DNA of 5,679 nucleotides from CBDVAK01 sp965371945 (GCA_965371945.1 CBDVAK010000237.1:1-5679); one strand, 5' to 3'; positions 1 through 5,679 are shown, counted from the stretch's first letter. A program made the numbers and translations. The notes: generated by a model not told the origin, from the letters alone.

Positions 1-710
1 TCGGACTCGATAAAGCGCCGCGCAACGCCCTGCCAGTCGACTTCGGGGTAGCTCACCAGATGAGCATTGAAATTGCCCACCGCGCCGTTCATCTTGCCCA
101 GCATCGGTACCGCGGAGATCTGTCCGCGCTGGCGCCGCAGGCGACCCACCACATTGGCAAACTCCTTGCCCAGTGTGGTGGGTGATGCCGGCTGGCCGTG
201 GGTACGCGACAGCATGGGCACACCGGCGTGTTCGCGGGCGATGCGTGACAGGGCGTCGATGCACTGGTCCAGGGTGGGCAGAATCACCTGGCTGCGGGCA
301 CTTCTCAGCATCAGCGCGTAGCTGAGGTTGTTGATGTCCTCGGAGGTACAGCCGAAATGAATGAATTCGCTGACTGTTTCCAGCTCTGAGTTGCCCTGGA
401 TCCGATCCTTGAGGAAGTACTCCACCGCTTTGACGTCGTGATTGGTGGTGCGCTCGATATTCTTGACCCGGCGGGCGTCCTCTTCCGAGAAGTCCTCCAC
501 GATGCGCTCCAGCAGGTGTTCGGCGTGGCCACTGAAAAGCGGCACTTCGACGACCCCAGGCTCTCGCGACAGCGCCCGCAACCAGCCTACCTCGATCATA
601 ACCCGGTGGCGTATCAGTCCATATTCGCTGAACAGGGGGCGGAGATCGCTGGTCTTGTCGGCGTAGCGGCCGTCGGCGGGTGATATCGCGGTCAGCGGGC
701 TGAGTTCCAT
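1..710 (-). CDS. purB: Adenylosuccinate lyase, N-terminal half (runs off left edge)
   Basis: Cytosolic homotetrameric lyase of the fumarase/aspartase superfamily. It removes fumarate from SAICAR in IMP synthesis and from adenylosuccinate in AMP synthesis. The window holds 236 codons plus two bases of an enzyme that is about 456 residues in E. coli. The start (MELSPLTAISPADGRY) matches the E. coli N-terminus. Visible signatures are ERTTNHDVKAVEYF at residues 86-99, SEFIHFGCTSEDINN at 114-128, and LSRTHGQP at 167-174, whose His171 corresponds to the E. coli catalytic acid His171. KMNGAVGNFNAH follows at 206-217. The catalytic-serine loop and the C-terminal domain lie outside the window. ATG is at 710-708, with a GGAG Shine-Dalgarno at 720-717 and 6-nt spacing. 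The frame is intact throughout. The identification is very secure; only the missing half is unseen. Confidence 0.97.
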   Translation of the reverse strand, partial: MELSPLTAISPADGRYADKTSDLRPLFSEYGLIRHRVMIEVGWLRALSREPGVVEVPLFSGHAEHLLERIVEDFSEEDARRVKNIERTTNHDVKAVEYFLKDRIQGNSELETVSEFIHFGCTSEDINNLSYALMLRSARSQVILPTLDQCIDALSRIAREHAGVPMLSRTHGQPASPTTLGKEFANVVGRLRRQRGQISAVPMLGKMNGAVGNFNAHLVSYPEVDWQGVARRFIES

Positions 711-868
711 GTCGGGCTCCGGGCGGGCCAGATTACGAGAGTGCGGATCATACACTACGGTCCTTCACGTAGCGGTTCCACCGCACCGTGCTTGCATGCA
801 GAGGCTCAAGTCGGGGACTATGGTTCGATGACAAAGATATGTGCTGGCGGCACGGTGGTTCGGGTTCT
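711..868. other. purB / DUF2007-gene intergenic region
   Basis: This is the divergent spacer between the starts of purB and the DUF2007 gene. Besides the purB Shine-Dalgarno and -10, it holds short overlapping inverted repeats: CTACG 755-759 with CGTAG 768-772, GCGGT 772-776 with ACCGC 780-784, and ACGGT 757-761 with ACCGT 785-789. They sit where the purB -35 would be. I find no convincing promoter for the plus-strand gene. The frame of that gene is open upstream to a GTG at 788, so part of this stretch would be coding if an upstream start were used. Confidence 0.5.
747..752 (-). promoter_or_regulatory. Candidate -10 element for purB
   Basis: Read on the minus strand the hexamer is TATGAT, five of six matches to the sigma-70 -10 consensus. 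It would give a leader of roughly 30 nt before the purB ATG. The -35 region 16-18 bp upstream (about 769-776) has no good match to TTGACA, so the promoter would be weak or activator-dependent. No PurR-type operator (ACGCAAACGTTTGCGT) is visible. This is inferred from position and one hexamer only. Confidence 0.35.
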
Positions 869-1186
869 GTGAAGCGGTTGTTCGTATCATACGATCCGGT
901 GCGGGTCGGTCAGTTGTTCAATTTACTGGAAGACAGCGGCATCTCCTGCCTGCTCAGAAACCACTATTTGGGTGGCGCGGCTGGTGAGTTGCCGGTCAAC
1001 GAGTGTTGGCCCGAGTTGTGGGTGATTGCACCCGGCGACTATCAGCGGGCGTCCGCGCTGATCGCCGAGATGCAGGCCGGGACCGGTCACGATGGTCAGG
1101 CCTGGTCCTGTGAAGCCTGCGGGGAGTCGCTGGAACCGCAGTTCAGCGATTGCTGGAACTGTGGCTGCTCGGGTCCGCGGCGCTGA
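869..1186 (+). CDS. DUF2007 (putative signal-transducing) protein with C-terminal zinc ribbon
   Basis: A 105-residue soluble protein of no established function. Residues 1-68 resemble the DUF2007 fold: a short first strand (KRLFVSYDP), a helix (VRVGQLFNLLEDSGI), the conserved stretch LGGAAGELPVNECWPELWV at 34-52, then a helix (DYQRASALIAEMQ). A Gly-rich linker leads to a treble Cys-pair ribbon, C81-x2-C84 and C95-x2-C98, expected to bind one zinc. Cys27, Cys46 and Cys100 are additional. I chose the GTG at 869 because family members begin with MKR-like residues just before the first strand. The Shine-Dalgarno is weak (GGTGG at 854-858 or GGG at 862-864). In-frame starts at 839 (ATG) and 788 (GTG) would add 10 or 27 residues without family-like sequence. 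The family is sometimes linked to PII-like signalling by name only, so the function here is unknown. There are no membrane segments and no signal peptide. Confidence 0.85.
   Translation: MKRLFVSYDPVRVGQLFNLLEDSGISCLLRNHYLGGAAGELPVNECWPELWVIAPGDYQRASALIAEMQAGTGHDGQAWSCEACGESLEPQFSDCWNCGCSGPRR
1143..1186. other. Tail-to-tail coding overlap of glgA and the DUF2007 gene
   Basis: The last 44 bp of both convergent genes are the same DNA. On the plus strand they encode residues 92-105 of the DUF2007 protein, including the second Cys pair of the zinc ribbon. On the minus strand they encode the last 14 residues of GlgA (506-519), a Ser-rich stretch. I see no rho-independent terminator for either gene here; nearby GC-rich dyads lack a T-run. 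Opposing transcription through this point is therefore likely. Confidence 0.85.
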
Positions 1187-2702
1187 CCCGCCCCGGGGTT
1201 GTCCCACGACGGGATGTCTCGGGGTGTCTAGCCGTGTGTAACAGGGCTCGGTACAACTCCAGATATCGAGTCGCGCTGTACTGCCATGCAAACTCCCGCG
1301 ACATCCCGCGTCGCTGAATCTGGCGCCAGGTCGGTTTGTCCCTGCTGGCTACCAGGGCTCGGAGCACGCAGCTTTTCAGCTCGGCTGTGGTGGCATTCTC
1401 GAACACGAAGCCGGTGGCGGTGTCGGTGTCCAGACTGGCCGGCGTGGTATCGGTGACCGAGTCGGCCAACCCCCCGGTGTGGCGTACCACCGGTGGAGTG
1501 CCGTAGCGTTGACTGTACATTTGGTTGAGGCCGGAAGGCTCGAATCGGGACGGCATCAGGAACAGATCGGCACCGGCTTCGATGCGGTGTGCGAGCGTTT
1601 CGTCGTAGTCGAAACACACCGCCACTGTGTTGGGGTGTTGGCTGGCGAGTCGACGCCAGCGTGCCTCCAGCTCCGGGTCTCCGCTGCCCAGGATGGTGAA
1701 CTGTACCAGCTCTCCGGTCAGACCAGCCGCCAGTTCCAGCACCAGGTCAGACCCTTTTTGCCAGGTCATTCGGCTGACCATTCCCAGCACCAGGGCTTGC
1801 GGGTCCGGCCGCAATCCCAGCTGTTGTTGCAGGGCGGTTTTGTTGGCCCGCTTGCGGTACAGGCTGGTGGGGCCATAGCGGGTATCGATCAGCCGGTCAC
1901 TGGCCGGATTCCAGGCGTGTTTGTCGATGCCGTTGAGGATGCCGGTCAGGCGGTCGCTGTGGTGTGACAACAACCCTTCCATGCCGTTCCCGAATTCCGC
2001 GGTACAGATTTCCGCGGCATAGGTGGGGCTGACCGTGGTGATCCAGTCGGCATAGAACAGCCCCGCCTTTAGAAACGAGAGTTGACCATAAAACTCGACA
2101 CCATGCTGCTGGAAAGACACCCAGGGGAGGTCGAGACGAGGCAGATAGTGAGGTGAAAAGTTACCCTGGAAGGCGAGGTTGTGGATACCCATGACCGTCA
2201 TCGGACCAGGGTTTGACGACAGCGCCAGGTAGGCCGGCAACAGACCGGATTGCCAGTCGTTGCACTGCACCAGTTCAGGTACCCATCCCGAAGTCGCCAC
2301 GTCGGTTGCGATATCCGCGCCGACTTTTGAAAGTACCCCGAAGCGGATGGCATTGTCGGGCCACTCGTGACCACCCGGGTCGCTGTAGGGTCCACCGCTG
2401 CGCTGGTAGAGCTGGGGGCAGTCGACCACATAGACGGGTACCCCGGTGTCGGGAATCCTGCCTTCCAGTATGCGCACTGTCGGTGAGGCCGAAAGCGGTT
2501 GATAGGGCTCGCTCACTGGCTGTGCACCGGTCTGCTCCGCAACCCCGGCGTAGCCGGGCATCAGAATTCGGCAGTCGCTGCCGAGCTCTCGAAGCGCGGC
2601 CGGCAAGGCGGCGCTGACATCGGCAAGGCCCCCGGTCTTGACCAGTGGGTAGACTTCCGAGGTCACGTACAGCACCGACGGGTCGTTCAGGTTCCGGTTC
2701 AA
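1143..2702 (-). CDS. glgA: Glycogen synthase (ADP-glucose type, GT5)
   Basis: Transfers glucose from ADP-glucose to the non-reducing end of an alpha-1,4-glucan in the cytosol. It is 519 residues against 477 in E. coli, with the two Rossmann domains of a GT-B enzyme. The N-terminal domain has KTGGLADV at 22-29 (ADP-glucose-binding Lys22), CNDWQSGLLPAYLA at 147-160 and IHNLAFQG at 173-180. NGID is at 257-260. The C-terminal domain has SRMTWQKG at 310-317 (Arg311 and Lys316 for the sugar-nucleotide diphosphate) and FEPSGLNQMY at 387-396 with Glu388, then TGGLADSV at 409-416. The motif Cys of E. coli (EPCGL) is Ser390 here. The start is TTG (2702-2700) behind GAGGT at 2715-2711 with 8-nt spacing. 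No ATG lies in frame before the upstream stop at 2762-2760. About 31 residues (489-519) extend past the E. coli C-terminus, are Ser/Arg/Pro-rich and probably disordered. It is divergent from glgC. Confidence 0.97.
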   Translation of the reverse strand: MNRNLNDPSVLYVTSEVYPLVKTGGLADVSAALPAALRELGSDCRILMPGYAGVAEQTGAQPVSEPYQPLSASPTVRILEGRIPDTGVPVYVVDCPQLYQRSGGPYSDPGGHEWPDNAIRFGVLSKVGADIATDVATSGWVPELVQCNDWQSGLLPAYLALSSNPGPMTVMGIHNLAFQGNFSPHYLPRLDLPWVSFQQHGVEFYGQLSFLKAGLFYADWITTVSPTYAAEICTAEFGNGMEGLLSHHSDRLTGILNGIDKHAWNPASDRLIDTRYGPTSLYRKRANKTALQQQLGLRPDPQALVLGMVSRMTWQKGSDLVLELAAGLTGELVQFTILGSGDPELEARWRRLASQHPNTVAVCFDYDETLAHRIEAGADLFLMPSRFEPSGLNQMYSQRYGTPPVVRHTGGLADSVTDTTPASLDTDTATGFVFENATTAELKSCVLRALVASRDKPTWRQIQRRGMSREFAWQYSATRYLELYRALLHTARHPETSRRGTTPGRVSAADPSSHSSSNR

Positions 2703-2710
2703 GGTGGCGC

Positions 2711-2715
2711 ACCTC
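2711..2715 (-). promoter_or_regulatory. Shine-Dalgarno fixing the TTG start of glgA
   Basis: GAGGT on the minus strand lies 8 nt before a TTG codon. The reading frame upstream contains no ATG before its stop, and the next in-frame candidate downstream (GTG for Val10) would cut into the first beta strand. TTG is therefore the best start, and translation is probably weaker than for an ATG gene. Confidence 0.7.
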
Positions 2716-2891
2716 GTCTGTATGAGATCATTCGCGACGATTCCAGGATCTGAACCCGGTCAGGTTAGGATTTCCAGAATGGATAGGTTACCAGCGTGAC
2801 GGCGCCGGAGTGAACGATACTTCCTTCCATGCCTCCCGATTGACCGCGATCATGGCGCTTGCCCGCGATGGAGGCCGGAATCCGGTATGTC

Positions 2892-2918
2892 GTGGGTATA
2901 GAAGTGACTCGTACCCAC
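2892..2918. repeat. Perfect 7-bp dyad over the glgC -35 region
   Basis: GTGGGTA (2892-2898) and TACCCAC (2912-2918) are exact reverse complements separated by 13 bp. The half-site centres are 20 bp apart, about two helical turns, which suits a dimeric DNA-binding protein. A G-T pair extends the stem inward by one. The spacer contains GTGACT (2904-2909), the proposed -35 of glgC. I do not recognise the half-site as that of a known regulator. Confidence 0.7.
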
Positions 2919-2933
2919 CGTCGGCGCTATGAT
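2904..2933 (+). promoter_or_regulatory. Candidate sigma-70 promoter for glgC-malQ
   Basis: The -35 is GTGACT (2904-2909, four of six), the spacer is 18 bp and the -10 is TATGAT (2928-2933, five of six). Transcription would start near 2940, giving a leader of about 50 nt. Both hexamers are embedded in inverted repeats: the -35 in the spacer of the inner dyad and the -10 in the right arm of the outer one. That arrangement suggests control by a repressor or activator. It is predicted by eye only. Confidence 0.45.
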
Positions 2934-2976
2934 CGCAACCACAGGGTGCGGCCACCGGTAGCCGTTCGGGGCTTTT

Positions 2977-2980
2977 GGAG
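2977..2980 (+). promoter_or_regulatory. Shine-Dalgarno fixing the ATG start of glgC
   Basis: GGAG is followed by 9 nt and then ATG at 2990. An in-frame TTG at 2975 overlaps the GGAG itself and has no ribosome site of its own. The ATG is therefore preferred, giving a 422-residue protein. Confidence 0.75.
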
Positions 2981-2989
2981 AGTGCTGCC

Positions 2990-4258
2990 ATGCAAGTCGA
3001 CAACAGGTCCCGCCACGTCAGTCTGCTCACTCGCAGCACCCTGGCGCTCATTCTCGCGGGTGGCCGCGGCAGCCGGCTCAAGCACCTCACCCAGTGGCGG
3101 GCCAAACCGGCCACGCCATTCGGTGGGAAATTCCGGATCATCGATTTTCCGCTTTCCAACTGCATCAACTCCGGCATCCGGCGGATCTCGGTACTGACCC
3201 AGTACAAGGCGCACTCGCTGATTCTGCACATTCAGAAGGGGTGGGGATTCCTGCGTGGCGAATTCGGGGAGTATGTCGAACTGCTTCCGGCCCAGCAGCG
3301 AATCCAGGCGTCGTGGTACCAGGGCACCGCCGATGCGGTATTCCAGAATCTGGATATCATCCGTCAGCATGATCCCGACTACGTGCTGATTCTCGGTGGC
3401 GATCATATCTACAAGATGGACTATGGCCCCATGATCGCAACACACTTGGACAATGAAGCCGATGTCACGGTCGGTTGTGTTGAAGTGACGGTGGAGGAGG
3501 CCAAGGGTTTCGGTGTGGTATCGGTGGACCGCGACAACCGCATACTCAGTTTTGACGAGAAACCCGACCACCCGCAGACCGTGCCCGGTCGATCCGATGC
3601 CGTGCTGGCCTCCATGGGGATCTATGTTTTCAACAAGGCTTTTCTCTACGAGCAACTGATCAAGGATGCCGACGACCCGGAAACCAGCCACGATTTCGGC
3701 AAGGACATCCTGCCTTCGATCGTAGGCAAGTACCGCGCGTTTGCCTATCCGTTCGTCGACGTACAGACTTCGAAGCAGAACTACTGGCGGGACGTCGGTA
3801 CCGTCGATGCCTACTGGGAGGCCAACATGGAACTGGTGGGGGTCAGCCCGCCGCTGAACCTCTATGATCGGGCCTGGCCGATCTGGACCTATCAGGAGCA
3901 GCTGCCACCGGCCAAGTTCATATTCAACGACGACGACAGACGCGGCATGGCGGTCGATTCCATGGTGTCGGGAGGATGCGTGATCTCGGGTGCGTTGGTG
4001 GCGAACTCGCTGCTGTTTTCCCAGGTGCTGGTGCGTTCCCGGACCAAACTGGAGCGAACGCTGGTGTTGCCCAACGTCCGTATTGGCCCTGATTGCAGGA
4101 TTCGCAATGCCATCATCGATGAGGGTTGCGAAATTCCCGCGGATACTGTGATCGGCGAGAATCGTCTGGAGGACGCCGACCGGTTTTATGTCACCGAGGG
4201 CGGTGTGGTCCTGGTGACGCCGCAGATGCTGGGACAGGATATCCACCAGGTCCGATGA
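2990..4258 (+). CDS. glgC: Glucose-1-phosphate adenylyltransferase (ADP-glucose pyrophosphorylase)
   Basis: Forms ADP-glucose and pyrophosphate from ATP and glucose-1-phosphate, the committed and usually allosterically controlled step of bacterial glycogen synthesis; the active enzyme is a tetramer in the family. It is 422 residues against 431 in E. coli. The nucleotidyltransferase domain shows LILAGGRGSRL at 20-30, RAKP at 37-40, GGKFRIIDFPLSNCINSGI at 45-63, WYQGTADAV at 109-117 (Tyr110 aligns with the ATP-site Tyr114), GGDHIYKMDY at 136-145 with catalytic Asp138, and FDEKP at 188-192 (Lys191 aligns with glucose-1-phosphate-binding Lys195). YWRDVGT is at 265-271. The C-terminal left-handed beta-helix includes VSGGCVISGALV at 326-337 and ends with DADRFYVTEGGVVLVT at 395-410. 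In the activator region, E. coli Lys39 and His46 are replaced by Trp36 and Pro43, while Arg37 and Arg49 are kept. It is translationally coupled to malQ. Confidence 0.98.
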   Translation: MQVDNRSRHVSLLTRSTLALILAGGRGSRLKHLTQWRAKPATPFGGKFRIIDFPLSNCINSGIRRISVLTQYKAHSLILHIQKGWGFLRGEFGEYVELLPAQQRIQASWYQGTADAVFQNLDIIRQHDPDYVLILGGDHIYKMDYGPMIATHLDNEADVTVGCVEVTVEEAKGFGVVSVDRDNRILSFDEKPDHPQTVPGRSDAVLASMGIYVFNKAFLYEQLIKDADDPETSHDFGKDILPSIVGKYRAFAYPFVDVQTSKQNYWRDVGTVDAYWEANMELVGVSPPLNLYDRAWPIWTYQEQLPPAKFIFNDDDRRGMAVDSMVSGGCVISGALVANSLLFSQVLVRSRTKLERTLVLPNVRIGPDCRIRNAIIDEGCEIPADTVIGENRLEDADRFYVTEGGVVLVTPQMLGQDIHQVR

Positions 4259-5679
4259 ATGCCTCGTCTTCGGGACCGGCCGGTTTTCTGGATCGGCGGC
4301 GCTGCGGTGTGCTGCTGCATCCCACCTCGTTGCCGGGTGCCGGCCCTCGTGGCGAGCTGGATCCCGCGGCTTTCCACTTCGTCGATTTTCTGATCGCCAG
4401 CCGCGCCAGTGTCTGGCAGGTTCTGCCGTTGGCTCCCACCCATGCGGATCTTTCCCCATATCGTGCCCAGTCGGTGCACGCCGGCGACCCGGCGCTGATC
4501 AGTCTGACATCGCTGCAGGCCGGTGGTTTGCTAGAGGTGATCCCCACCGCCACCAGCGGAGAAGGCCGGGCGCAGTTGCGTCAGCGCTGTCTGCGGGCAG
4601 CATTCCACGCTTTTTCCTCACGACACGACGAGTGCAGCGCGGGATTCGAGAAGTTTCGCCACACCCACGCTCACTGGTTGCCCGACTACTGTCTGTATCA
4701 GGCCCTGAGAGAACGATACCGGCATCAGCCGTGGTGGCACTGGCCAGAGGCTCTGCGCGACCGCGATCCGGTGGCTATCCGGCGCGCCGGTGATGAACTG
4801 GCGGCAGAGACCGGGTTTCAGGCATTTCTTCAGTATCTGTTTCGCGAGCAATGGAGTGCGGTCAAACGCTATGCGAACGAGCGTGGGGTATTGCTGTTTG
4901 GTGATATGCCGTTGTTCGTGGCCCACGACAGTGCCGACGTGTGGGCGCGTCGCGAGTGCTTTCGCCTCGATGCGCTGGGGATGCCTGAAACCATAACCGG
5001 GGTGCCACCCGACTATTTTTCGGCCACCGGACAGCGTTGGGGCAATCCTCACTATCACTGGCAGCACCTCGAAGAGGATGGTTTTGGTTGGTGGGTGGAG
5101 CGTCTGCACAGTCAGCTAGAGTTGTACGATCTGGTTCGAATCGACCATTTTCGTGGTTTGCAGGCAGCCTGGGAAATCGATCCGAAAGCTGATACGGCGG
5201 TGGAGGGGCAATGGGTCGAAGCGCCTGGTGCGGCGCTGTTGGAGGTGTTGAGGGCGGAGGCTGGTGGTCTGCCGCTGGTGGCGGAGGACCTTGGTATGAT
5301 CACGCCCGAGGTCCACGCACTGCGGGATGCCTTCGGCCTGCCGGGCATGGGCATTCTGCAGTTCGCTTTCGACGGTGGGCCCGAAAATCCGTACCTGCCG
5401 CACAATCATGTGCGCAACTCGGTGGTCTACAGCGGTACCCATGACAACACCACCACGCTGGGCTGGTGGCAGGATCTGGACCCGCATGGTCGCGGCAAGG
5501 TCCGGGATTACCTGGGATGCGTGGATGAGGAGGTCGTGGACCGCCTGTACCGCAGTGTACTGGGCTCGGTGGCTCAGCTCGCCATACTGCCGATGCAGGA
5601 TCTGCTCTATCTGCCGGCGGACCAGCGTATGAATACACCGGGTAGCGCGGAAGGCAACTGGCGATGGCGGTTCGAATGG
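4255..5679 (+). CDS. malQ: 4-alpha-glucanotransferase (amylomaltase, GH77), 3' end cut off
   Basis: Transfers alpha-1,4-glucan segments between chains (disproportionation), releasing glucose and lengthening short maltodextrins so that phosphorylase can use them. The window holds 475 codons; family members of the short type are about 500 residues, so only the last few tens are missing. The catalytic triad of the GH77 TIM barrel is present: nucleophile Asp297 in RIDHFRG (295-301), acid/base Glu344 in AEDLG (343-347), and Asp397 in THDNTT (395-400). VPPDYFSATGQRWGNPHY at 250-267 is the active-site loop typical of the family, and GNWRWR is at 467-472. The N-terminus has CGVLLHPTSLPG at 17-28, but the usual GIGDLG that follows is GPRGELD here. 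ATG overlaps the glgC stop as ATGA (4255-4258), so translation is probably coupled. It lacks the long N-terminal extension of E. coli MalQ. No break in the frame is seen. Confidence 0.96.
   Translation, partial: MNASSSGPAGFLDRRRCGVLLHPTSLPGAGPRGELDPAAFHFVDFLIASRASVWQVLPLAPTHADLSPYRAQSVHAGDPALISLTSLQAGGLLEVIPTATSGEGRAQLRQRCLRAAFHAFSSRHDECSAGFEKFRHTHAHWLPDYCLYQALRERYRHQPWWHWPEALRDRDPVAIRRAGDELAAETGFQAFLQYLFREQWSAVKRYANERGVLLFGDMPLFVAHDSADVWARRECFRLDALGMPETITGVPPDYFSATGQRWGNPHYHWQHLEEDGFGWWVERLHSQLELYDLVRIDHFRGLQAAWEIDPKADTAVEGQWVEAPGAALLEVLRAEAGGLPLVAEDLGMITPEVHALRDAFGLPGMGILQFAFDGGPENPYLPHNHVRNSVVYSGTHDNTTTLGWWQDLDPHGRGKVRDYLGCVDEEVVDRLYRSVLGSVAQLAILPMQDLLYLPADQRMNTPGSAEGNWRWRFEW

Larger units (their letters stand above)
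2846..2936. repeat. Widely spaced 13-bp inverted repeat
   Basis: The left arm GCGATCATGGCGC (2846-2858) and right arm GCGCTATGATCGC (2924-2936) are reverse complements at 12 of 13 positions. The one exception is a G-T pair that would still form in RNA. Arm centres are 78 bp apart. The right arm contains the TATGAT -10 candidate of glgC, and a second inverted repeat lies between the arms. It could be a pair of operator sites allowing DNA looping, or the base of a folded leader if transcription starts upstream of 2846. Confidence 0.75.
2703..2989. other. glgA-glgC divergent control region
   Basis: The 287 bp between the two starts hold the glgA Shine-Dalgarno, two inverted repeats, a candidate sigma-70 promoter for glgC and the glgC Shine-Dalgarno. 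An 11-bp palindrome, CCGGA-A-TCCGG, lies at 2875-2885. I could not find a convincing minus-strand promoter for glgA. No match to a CRP site (TGTGA-N6-TCACA) stands out. Open frames that cross the region are not backed by family-like protein sequence. Confidence 0.6.

Noticed and set aside
883..893. CGTATCATACG palindrome early in the DUF2007 gene, as an operator
   Set aside because: It encodes conserved-looking first-strand residues, and a single 11-bp palindrome in coding DNA is weak evidence.
1191..1215. CCCCGGGG palindrome and a GTCCC/GGGAT stem after the DUF2007 stop, as a terminator
   Set aside because: There is no T-run after either on either strand, and both lie inside glgA coding sequence.
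2743..2759. A tRNA T-arm-like hairpin on the minus strand (CCGGG, 7-nt loop TTCAGAT, CCTGG)
   Set aside because: The loop departs from TTCRANY at one position, there is no matching acceptor, D or anticodon arm upstream, and no CCA follows. It may be chance; a tRNAscan-SE or Infernal hit would overturn this.
2779..2799. A six-codon ATG mini-frame (MDRLPA) with AGGA 8 nt upstream, in the glgA-glgC spacer
   Set aside because: It is too short to judge, lies upstream of the proposed glgC transcription start, and has no attenuator-like terminator after it.
2840..2845. TTGACC as a -35 for a second glgC promoter
   Set aside because: No acceptable -10 lies 16-18 bp downstream; the sequence there is GC-rich (around CCGCGA).
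2927..4459. A 510-codon open frame on the minus strand, antisense to glgC
   Set aside because: Its protein is His/Arg/Asp-rich with no recognisable family. The opposite strand encodes GlgC with every expected motif, so this is a codon-bias shadow in GC-rich DNA.
1..5679. A new defence, mobile or RNA-based system
   Set aside because: All long reading frames are accounted for by purB, a DUF2007 gene, glgA, glgC and malQ. There are no repeat arrays, transposase, integrase or toxin-antitoxin-like pairs, and no stretch without genes longer than 287 bp.

Overview
The window is GC-rich, densely coded bacterial DNA. It most likely comes from a gammaproteobacterium: the purB product follows the E. 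coli PurB sequence almost residue for residue, including its numbering, and GlgA and GlgC also match the gammaproteobacterial forms. I cannot fix the order or genus. I see no insertion sequence, CRISPR array, tRNA, rRNA or phage gene, and base composition looks even throughout, so this reads as ordinary chromosome.

Layout. Positions 1-710 (minus strand) hold the N-terminal half of purB, adenylosuccinate lyase, running off the left edge. A 158-bp gap (711-868) follows, with a likely purB promoter. Next is a small plus-strand gene (869-1186) for a DUF2007-type protein with a C-terminal zinc ribbon. Its 3' end overlaps by 44 bp the 3' end of glgA, glycogen synthase (1143-2702, minus). A 287-bp divergent control region (2703-2989) carries two inverted repeats wrapped around a candidate glgC promoter. 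glgC, ADP-glucose pyrophosphorylase (2990-4258, plus), is joined by a 4-bp ATGA overlap to malQ, 4-alpha-glucanotransferase (4255 to the right edge, plus; only the last few tens of residues missing).

How the genes work together. GlgC makes ADP-glucose from glucose-1-phosphate and ATP. GlgA transfers that glucose to the non-reducing end of an alpha-1,4-glucan. MalQ reshuffles alpha-1,4-glucan chains and recycles short maltodextrins. This is the core of bacterial glycogen metabolism. Branching enzyme, phosphorylase and debranching enzyme are not in the window and may lie beyond the right edge. purB (purine synthesis) and the DUF2007 gene look like neighbours rather than partners.

I found no undescribed system. 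The points most worth a second look are the nested inverted repeats over the glgC promoter, the altered activator-site residues of GlgC, the Ser-for-Cys change in the GlgA active-site motif, and the extended GlgA tail read through the end of a convergent gene.
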